Assembly: GCA_046757725.1 (NCBI GenBank) | Contig: JBHHYU010000145.1 | Location: 1-5,992, forward strand | Direction of reading: 5' to 3' | Origin: JBHHYU01 sp046757725 | GTDB lineage: Bacteria > Desulfobacterota > Binatia > UBA9968 | Length of the DNA: 5,992 nucleotides | Part shown: piece by piece, positions 1 to 3,368 of the stretch | Position numbering within the stretch: the stretch's first letter is position 1 | How the letters are laid out: each line of letters begins with the position of its first letter | Translations under genes and position numbers: made by a program | Notes under the pieces: model-generated | Databases searched by the model: none | Told to the model about the DNA's origin: nothing | Seen by the model: only the letters and a program-made list of their open reading frames with translations

Positions 1-82
1 TTCGCTAGGCAGGCTCCTGTGAAGCGTGATCCTCCTCACGTTTGCTCAATTGCGCAAATCTGCCACTACCACACTTCTACGC

Positions 83-98
83 TTTCGTAATTACGAAA
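83..98. promoter_or_regulatory. perfect 16-bp palindrome TTTCGTAATTACGAAA, possible operator
   Basis: The sequence TTTCGTAATTACGAAA equals its own reverse complement, as expected for the binding site of a dimeric regulator. It lies inside repeat copy A. Copy B keeps it imperfectly (1782-1797), and the third copy keeps the left half TTTCGTAATT (2971-2980). It is about 280 nt upstream of the nitroreductase start, far for a simple repressor site, so its target is not established. Confidence 0.4.
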
Positions 99-117
99 AT
101 ATGGCGCTTCCATATTT
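97..117. other. stem-loop (8-bp perfect stem, 5-nt loop)
   Basis: AAATATGG (97-104) pairs perfectly with CCATATTT (110-117) around the loop CGCTT. The stem can be extended by two pairs if one A is bulged. No T-run follows, so it does not look like an intrinsic terminator on the + strand. The matching part of repeat copy B does not keep the stem. Confidence 0.45.
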
Positions 118-120
118 CGA

Positions 121-340
121 GAATACCCGAAACGTCAAAAACGCTATACGGCAGCACCGATGATCCTGGTCAGGTACTCCTGGCAGATTGGCTTTCCTAG
201 TCTTCGACTTTGCCGCTACCACCGGCTTTGATTTCTTCTCCACGCCGAAGTAACACTGGTTTTTTTCATAAAACAGAAAGGGGATTGACAGCTCCCCGGT
301 CCGGCACTCTTGCTCGGCCTGAAAAAAGATGATTTAAAGT
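121..340. other. leader gap without a supported gene
   Basis: No supported + strand gene lies here. A TTGACA occurs at 285-290 inside a weak GGGGA/TCCCC inverted repeat (280-297), but no -10 box is properly spaced from it. On the - strand a frame without an ATG is open over 94-333 (80 codons), and its middle part has coding-like composition; it is discussed as a finding and not called a gene. Confidence 0.4.
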
Positions 341-349
341 CTGAATTCA

Positions 350-355
350 TATAAT
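350..355 (+). promoter_or_regulatory. candidate -10 box of the nitroreductase promoter
   Basis: A perfect TATAAT sits 25 nt before the nitroreductase ATG, which would give a leader of about 19 nt that includes the ribosome site. No good -35 hexamer is found at 16-18 nt spacing (327-332 reads AGATGA). The upstream DNA is A/T-rich (A6 at 322-327). The promoter would therefore depend on the -10 box, an UP-like element or an activator. Confidence 0.45.
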
Positions 356-380
356 CCGCACAAAACCAGGAGGTAGGATC

Positions 381-977
381 ATGGCAACCACAACGGAACG
401 CCCTCTTGCTGACGCGCTCACCGCAATCAAGGTGCGCCGCACGGTGAAGGAGTACCTTCCCACCGAGATTCCTCGGGAGTGGATCGAGGAGCTGCTCGAC
501 GCCGCCCACTGGGCGCCCAACCACAAATTGACCCATCCCTGGCGTTTCCACGTGTTCTCCGGAGAGGGGCGCAAGCGGTTGGTCGGAGCCCGACAGGCGG
601 CGGTACGTTGGGCCGCGGAGAAAAAGGGTGAGCAGGCGAGCGAAGAGGCTCTCGGCCTCGCTCGGACTAAGTGTTTTTCGTCCCCGGTGGTGATCATCGT
701 CTCCATGGTGGGCGATGAGAATAAAATCGTTGACCAGGAGAACAACGCGGCCTGCTGGTGTGCGATTGAGAACCTACTGGTCGCCGCGACCGCGCGAGGC
801 CTGGGCAGCTATCCCAGCACGGGCGCTTGGATCGACCAAAACTTCGTTGGCCCGGTTATCGGACTCACAGAGAAAGAGCGACCGGTAGCGTGCATTTTCT
901 TGGGGTACTCCGAGCAGCCGACTATGGCCAAGCGCCTGCCCGTGGAGCGCCATACCACTTGGTACACCGAGGCCTGA
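381..977 (+). CDS. nitroreductase family protein, YdjA-like (FMN-dependent NAD(P)H oxidoreductase)
   Basis: This 198-residue protein has the single-domain nitroreductase fold signature. An RR pair at residues 19-20 corresponds to the Arg that contacts the FMN phosphate. APNHKLTHPWRF at 45-56 matches the YdjA motif of the type APDHKxxxPWRF. A Gly-rich LGSYPSTGA follows at 141-149 and FLGY at 173-176. The length is close to E. coli YdjA (183 aa). Family members are soluble cytosolic dimers that bind FMN and use NAD(P)H to reduce nitro-compounds, quinones or other electrophiles; the natural substrate of YdjA types is not settled. The start is fixed by a perfect AGGAGGT (368-374), 6 nt before ATG. 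A -10 box lies just upstream, and the next gene is 340 nt downstream, so it is probably monocistronic. The family call is firm and the substrate unknown. Confidence 0.93.
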   Translation: MATTTERPLADALTAIKVRRTVKEYLPTEIPREWIEELLDAAHWAPNHKLTHPWRFHVFSGEGRKRLVGARQAAVRWAAEKKGEQASEEALGLARTKCFSSPVVIIVSMVGDENKIVDQENNAACWCAIENLLVAATARGLGSYPSTGAWIDQNFVGPVIGLTEKERPVACIFLGYSEQPTMAKRLPVERHTTWYTEA

Positions 978-997
978 AATTCTCGCCTGAGAGTATT

Positions 998-1020
998 GTG
1001 GGAGAGGGTCAGGCTGAGGT
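998..1020. repeat. possible remnant of a GGGAGAGGGTCAGG-type intergenic repeat
   Basis: The purine-rich string at 998-1020 (GGGAGAGGGTCAGG followed by CTGAGG) resembles the GGGAGAGGGTNAGGGTGAGGG motif common in intergenic DNA of many proteobacteria. It lacks the paired arm that such elements usually have. The resemblance is recalled, not searched. Confidence 0.3.
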
Positions 1021-1062
1021 AACCCGGATGCCACGGACAGTAAACTACGCGGCGCGTTGCTC

Positions 1063-1170
1063 TTACACCAGTGGCGCTTCATAGCCCGGCAACTGACGAA
1101 TCCGCCGCCGATTGTAGAACAACTCAATGTACTCAAAGATCTCCAACCTTGCCTGGTCTCGTGTGTGGTA
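1063..1170 (-). pseudogene. C-terminal remnant of an IS3-family transposase (OrfB, integrase core)
   Basis: Read on the - strand, the last 35 codons before a TAA stop (1063-1065) encode TRDQARLEIFEYIELFYNRR, then RIRQLPGYEAP. This matches the conserved end of IS3-family OrfB proteins, typically ARxxIFEYIExFYNRxRRHSALGYLSP, just after the catalytic Glu region of the DDE domain. The rest of the roughly 280-residue transposase, its OrfA, the catalytic DDE residues and the terminal repeats are absent. Upstream the same frame stays open to an ATG at 1275 but loses resemblance to the family. It is a dead fragment left by an old insertion and decay. The similarity is clear to the eye. Confidence 0.75.
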
Positions 1171-1317
1171 GCCTTGATGATGGCTCGGCAGGCAACAATT
1201 TCGATGACAGGAGTTGCTAAGTTTGAATAACGTAGTAGGATCTGGAAAGGTTTTTTGGAGCATCAAAATATGCACGAGGCATAAGATCGCCGTAATAATA
1301 CGGAAGGAGGAGACATC

Positions 1318-1533
1318 ATGGCGGAAAGTGTTTACAAGGTAGTCGAGCTAGTGGGTACCAGCAATGAATCCTGGGAGAAGGCGGCTAAGGCTGCGGTCGA
1401 ACGCGCTGGTCAAAGTCTGCGGGATCTGAGAATCGCTGAGGTTGTCGAAATGGACATACAAATTAAGAACGGTAAGGTTGATACGTATCGCGCGAAAGTG
1501 AAGCTTTCTTTCAAGTATGAAGGAGAGAGCTGA
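1318..1533 (+). CDS. dodecin family protein
   Basis: The 71-residue product has the dodecin beta-alpha-beta-beta layout: YKVVELVGTS (residues 6-15), an amphipathic helix about 18-37, then two strands (41-50 and 56-68). Dodecins assemble into hollow dodecamers that store or buffer flavins such as riboflavin, lumichrome or FMN in the cytosol. In classical bacterial members a Trp (in LRWFEVVE) stacks on the flavin and a Gln (in HYQVTLKV) bonds to it. Here the matching stretches read LRIAEVVE and TYRAKVKL, so both contacts are replaced (Ile and Arg). It may belong to a divergent subgroup with altered or no flavin binding. Length is normal. AAGGAGG (1304-1310) lies 7 nt before ATG and fixes the start. 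It stands alone between two gaps. Confidence 0.9.
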   Translation: MAESVYKVVELVGTSNESWEKAAKAAVERAGQSLRDLRIAEVVEMDIQIKNGKVDTYRAKVKLSFKYEGES

Positions 1534-1722
1534 TTCGGCTCGCATTCTAACAGTCGGCTGAACCTGTCGGTTGGTGAGTGGTCCTGGTGGCGCTGGCTTG
1601 CGGGATCGAAAAGGGAGGTCAAGGGGTCGTGTAATTTGTTGTTTGTTGGAGGACGAAACCTCAGACTTTTCAAGTTGTACGATTATTCAGATCCGGCTTC
1701 TCCCGGAGGCATGGAAAGCGAG
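1534..1722. other. intergenic stretch with no recognised feature
   Basis: Together with repeat copy B this forms the 338-nt gap between the dodecin gene and hicB. No clear terminator follows the dodecin stop. A 76-codon frame from a GTG at 1571 runs through this stretch and repeat B to 1801. It has no ribosome site or recognisable domain, and its end consists of the repeat, so it is not called. Confidence 0.4.
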
Positions 1723-1818
1723 GCGTGATCCTTCTCACGTTTGCTCCATTGCGCAAATCCGCAACCAGCATAATTCCACGCTTTCGAAATTAAGAAAATG
1801 AGGAGTGCCACGTTTCGC
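1723..1818. repeat. dispersed intergenic repeat, copy B
   Basis: This is the second copy of the element at 24-120, about 86% identical over 77 ungapped bases (1723-1799). CGTGA-N6-TCACG (1724-1739) and TTGCGCAA (1749-1756) are intact. The AT-rich palindrome is degenerate (TTTCGAAATTAAGAAA at 1782-1797), as is the stem-loop beyond it. It ends about 54 nt before the hicB ATG, so it may carry or overlap the hicBA promoter or operator. No standard promoter hexamers stand out downstream of it. Confidence 0.7.
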
Positions 1819-1871
1819 TGAGCATCCTCGGCGGGCTGGAAGCGAGATGGTCACTATGCTAAAAGGGAGGC

Positions 1872-2108
1872 ATGAAGGTAAAGCGCAAATACGCCATTGT
1901 CGTGGTAAGAGAAAAGAAAGAATTTTGGGCTTATATTCCAGACATCCCCGGGATATATGGCCGCGGCAAGACCGCAAGGAAGGCAAAAGAGGACATTCGA
2001 CAGGCACTCTCTCTTTACATCGAAGATTGTCTTGCGGACGGAGACGAGGTGCCCGTCTCGTCGGCCAGGGTCGTTGATGTCGACACCCTATCGGTAGCCG
2101 TGGGTTGA
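1872..2108 (+). CDS. HicB family antitoxin (type II toxin-antitoxin), short form
   Basis: This 78-residue protein shows the HicB N-terminal fold: strand YAIVVVRE (7-14), FWAYIPDIPGIYGRGKT (18-34), which is the family hallmark of the form P-D-xPG-x-x-x-x-G-x-T, then the helix ARKAKEDIRQALSLYI (35-50). HicB binds and neutralises the HicA mRNA interferase. Many HicB proteins add a C-terminal HTH or ribbon-helix-helix DNA-binding domain; here the protein stops after a short VPVSSARVVDVDTL tail, so it probably cannot bind DNA itself. The start at 1872 is forced: an in-frame TAA lies at 1860-1862, and the first strand begins at residue 7. GGGAGG (1865-1870) is only 1 nt from the ATG, unusually close. 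hicA follows after 3 nt, the antitoxin-first order. Confidence 0.88.
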   Translation: MKVKRKYAIVVVREKKEFWAYIPDIPGIYGRGKTARKAKEDIRQALSLYIEDCLADGDEVPVSSARVVDVDTLSVAVG

Positions 2109-2111
2109 TTG

Positions 2112-2317
2112 ATGCCTACGGCGCGCGAGGTCGTCAGGTTCTTAAAACGCAAGGGGTTTATCGAAAAAAGACAGAAGGGTTCCACCTTCTACTCCAGCAT
2201 CCTCAAACCGGTTACCGAACTTCCGTGCCCATGCATCCAGGCGATCTACCAACCGGGCTCTTCCTGAAAATTCTGAAAGACGCCGGATTTACGTTGGCAG
2301 ATTTCAGACAGAGTTAA
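2112..2317 (+). pseudogene. HicA family toxin (mRNA interferase), frameshifted
   Basis: Two frames together spell a normal 68-residue HicA. From ATG 2112 the first 24 codons give MPTAREVVRFLKRKGF, then IEKRQKGS. The family motif RQKGSH should continue, but that frame turns to unrelated residues and stops at 2267. The expected continuation HLLLQHPQTG, later VPMHPGDLPTGLFLKILKDA, lies in the -1 frame from 2183 and ends at a TAA (2315-2317). The sequence reads TCCAC (2181-2185) where TCCCAC would restore the frame, so one C appears lost exactly at the codon for the catalytic His. HicA folds as a dsRNA-binding-like domain and cleaves mRNA; this copy should be inactive unless the missing base is a sequence error. 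No fitting slippery heptamer is seen at the junction. Confidence 0.85.
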
Positions 2318-2324
2318 AAAAAGA

Positions 2325-2332
2325 TTGCGCAA
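2325..2332. promoter_or_regulatory. TTGCGCAA palindrome downstream of hicA
   Basis: ATTGCGCAA recurs here just after the hicA stop. It is the same 9-mer as in repeat copies A (49-57) and B (1748-1756), but without the rest of the repeat. A role is unproven. Confidence 0.25.
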
Positions 2333-2413
2333 GAGAGTCCGAGCAAGAAGTCAAATCTTGGATCCTGTATGTCCTCTATCACCTGCATCCTTCACGTTTC
2401 AGTTGCACATATC

Positions 2414-2426
2414 CGCGACTATCGCG
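2414..2426. other. short inverted repeat CGCGA-CTA-TCGCG
   Basis: Perfect 5-bp arms (2414-2418 and 2422-2426) surround a 3-nt loop in the gap between hicA and the exported-protein gene. It is not followed by a T-run. It could be an operator or a small hairpin. Confidence 0.3.
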
Positions 2427-2469
2427 AGTAGAAATGCTTAGGGCCGCCGTGAGACAAGGAACGACTTCG

Positions 2470-2940
2470 ATGGAGGTGAAAAATGGTACAGGGTCCAAGG
2501 GGGGTGGACTATTGAGAGCGTGCTTCATTCTTCTAGTGATTCTTGCCTCATTTGCGGGAGCATCGGAGAACAGCATCAAGAAGGTGTCCTTGGAAAACGG
2601 GCAAGAGCTGCGCATCAAGCAGATTCCCCCTTCCCGGATTCTGCCCCACGCCTATTATGATCAGGCCATGGCCTCTATACCCGGGGTTTATCCAAATTCT
2701 CAAATGATCGTGAAAAGGCGAGTGGGCTACCTGGGAAAGAATACAGCCGTCCTGTATTCCATGGTCTGCTACAAGGAATCCAAAGAGCTGGCGGAAGTCA
2801 CCATCGGCGGCGTTGTAGCAAACAAGAACAACGCGTGGTCTTTCGATGCCCGGGTGGATGAATCCTCCTTTGTTGATACGCTTGCGCTTGTTTTGGAAAC
2901 CTTAGCCGACTTGCCCTTCAATAAGTCGCTTCAGCCATGA
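2470..2940 (+). CDS. exported protein of unknown function
   Basis: I do not recognise the family. From ATG 2470 the product has 156 residues: a basic N-terminus with two Lys and an Arg, a hydrophobic core ACFILLVILASFAGA (19-33), and a likely signal-peptidase I site near AGA-SE. This gives a mature periplasmic or secreted protein of about 120 residues. The mature part starts with a lysine-rich strand-like stretch, has an SRILPHAYYDQAM segment, and ends in a helical DTLALVLETLADLPF. Only one Cys is present after the signal, so no disulfide is expected, and no lipobox is visible. The start is uncertain. ATG 2470 has AAGGA (2456-2460) at 9 nt. ATG 2434 lies in frame upstream. TTG 2512 has a G-rich site and would give a more compact signal peptide. 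The gene stands alone. Confidence 0.7.
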   Translation: MEVKNGTGSKGGGLLRACFILLVILASFAGASENSIKKVSLENGQELRIKQIPPSRILPHAYYDQAMASIPGVYPNSQMIVKRRVGYLGKNTAVLYSMVCYKESKELAEVTIGGVVANKNNAWSFDARVDESSFVDTLALVLETLADLPFNKSLQP

Positions 2941-2957
2941 GCTTTACATGAAATGCT

Positions 2958-2980
2958 CACACTTTTACGTTTTCGTAATT
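2958..2980. repeat. dispersed intergenic repeat, partial copy C
   Basis: Positions 2958-2980 match copy A positions 70-92 with two differences (both T for C), ending in TTTCGTAATT. The left part of the element, with its CGTGA-N6-TCACG and TTGCGCAA dyads, is missing, and the right half of the palindrome is lost. The copy begins about 17 nt after the exported-protein gene. Confidence 0.55.
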
Positions 2981-3265
2981 CACAACACTGAAATAGTTTC
3001 CACATGGCAAAGTAAAAGCATTTTGTCTATCAGCACTTAGAAAACCTCTATCGTAGATTCCTCACGGAAACTAAGGACATCCTATTATTTATCTTCTATC
3101 TTCAGCAACATGACGGTTAAGGGATGAATCCGCAAATAGGCTCTGCGTAGGCCTCAATTAAAGCATTGTTTGATTGTGTCTTGGCATGATTGACAGTCCT
3201 TTTGCCTGTGATATTGGTCTCTTAGTCCCAGGCCGATAAGAAACAGGGCCCTCCATGAAGCAAGA
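2981..3265. other. AT-rich intergenic stretch with no supported gene
   Basis: This is the main part of the 428-nt gap before the amidohydrolase. No convincing ORF is seen. It contains TTGACA (3190-3195), then 16 nt later TATTGG (3212-3217) preceded by TG at 3209-3210, a possible extended -10 promoter about 150 nt upstream of the amidohydrolase. A GG-N10-GC arrangement starting TGGCA (3005-3019) has sigma-54 spacing but a poor -12 half. GGGCCC occurs at 3247-3252. Confidence 0.35.
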
Positions 3266-3280
3266 TTGCGTAAAACGCAA
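3266..3280. promoter_or_regulatory. inverted repeat TTGCGT-AAA-ACGCAA, possible operator
   Basis: Two perfect 6-bp arms flank a 3-nt spacer, 35 nt upstream of the TATAAT at 3315. The half-site TTGCG recalls the TTGCGCAA dyads elsewhere in the window. Position and symmetry suit a regulator site for the amidohydrolase promoter; a small hairpin is the alternative. Confidence 0.35.
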
Positions 3281-3314
3281 GCTAACCACAATCATTATCG
3301 CCCGATTTTTTACA

Positions 3315-3320
3315 TATAAT
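3315..3320 (+). promoter_or_regulatory. candidate -10 box of the amidohydrolase promoter
   Basis: A perfect TATAAT lies in an AT-rich stretch 48 nt before the ATG, implying a leader of about 40 nt. The -35 region at 16-18 nt spacing (around 3291-3298) is poor. This mirrors the nitroreductase promoter, where a perfect -10 box also lacks a recognisable -35 box. Confidence 0.45.
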
Positions 3321-3368
3321 TACATCTTGTAGAAGTCTGATGGTCGGGACGAGGGGGGAAAAGAAAAC

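Larger units (their letters stand above)
24..120. repeat. dispersed intergenic repeat, copy A
   Basis: Positions 24-100 align without gaps to 1723-1799 with 66 of 77 bases identical by hand count. Weaker similarity continues to about 120 with one gap. The best-conserved parts are a CGTGA-N6-TCACG dyad (25-40), the palindrome TTGCGCAA (50-57) and the block ending in ACGCTTTCG. A third partial copy (2958-2980) matches positions 70-92 with two differences. All copies are intergenic. The element could be a MITE-like or REP-like repeat or a repeated regulatory module. No terminal inverted repeats or target duplications are evident, so its nature is open. Confidence 0.7.

Noticed and set aside
285..290. 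Perfect TTGACA -35 box upstream of the nitroreductase
   Set aside because: No -10-like hexamer lies at 16-18 nt downstream (around 307-314), and the TATAAT at 350 is too far away.
1580..1640. tRNA-like G-rich stretch after the dodecin gene
   Set aside because: No cloverleaf can be formed and the T-loop GGTTCGANNCC pattern is absent.
1571..1801. 76-codon GTG-started frame through repeat copy B
   Set aside because: It has no ribosome site and no domain, and its C-terminal third is the dispersed repeat, where copy A has a stop in the aligned frame.
2105..2317. 70-codon TTG-started frame read as a whole gene
   Set aside because: Only its second half looks like HicA. Its N-terminal third is out of register with the HicA start, overlaps the hicB stop and lacks family similarity, so the better reading is a frameshifted hicA from ATG 2112.
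24..2980. Repeat copies as a CRISPR array or integron attC sites
   Set aside because: The copies are irregularly spaced by more than 1 kb, differ at many positions, and have no uniform spacers or attC core sites.
3005..3019. Sigma-54 promoter (TGGCA then GC at the right spacing)
   Set aside because: The GG-N10-GC spacing fits, but the -12 element reads AAGC rather than TTGC and the start would be about 350 nt from the next gene. A similar chance match at 1830-1843 shows the pattern is not specific.
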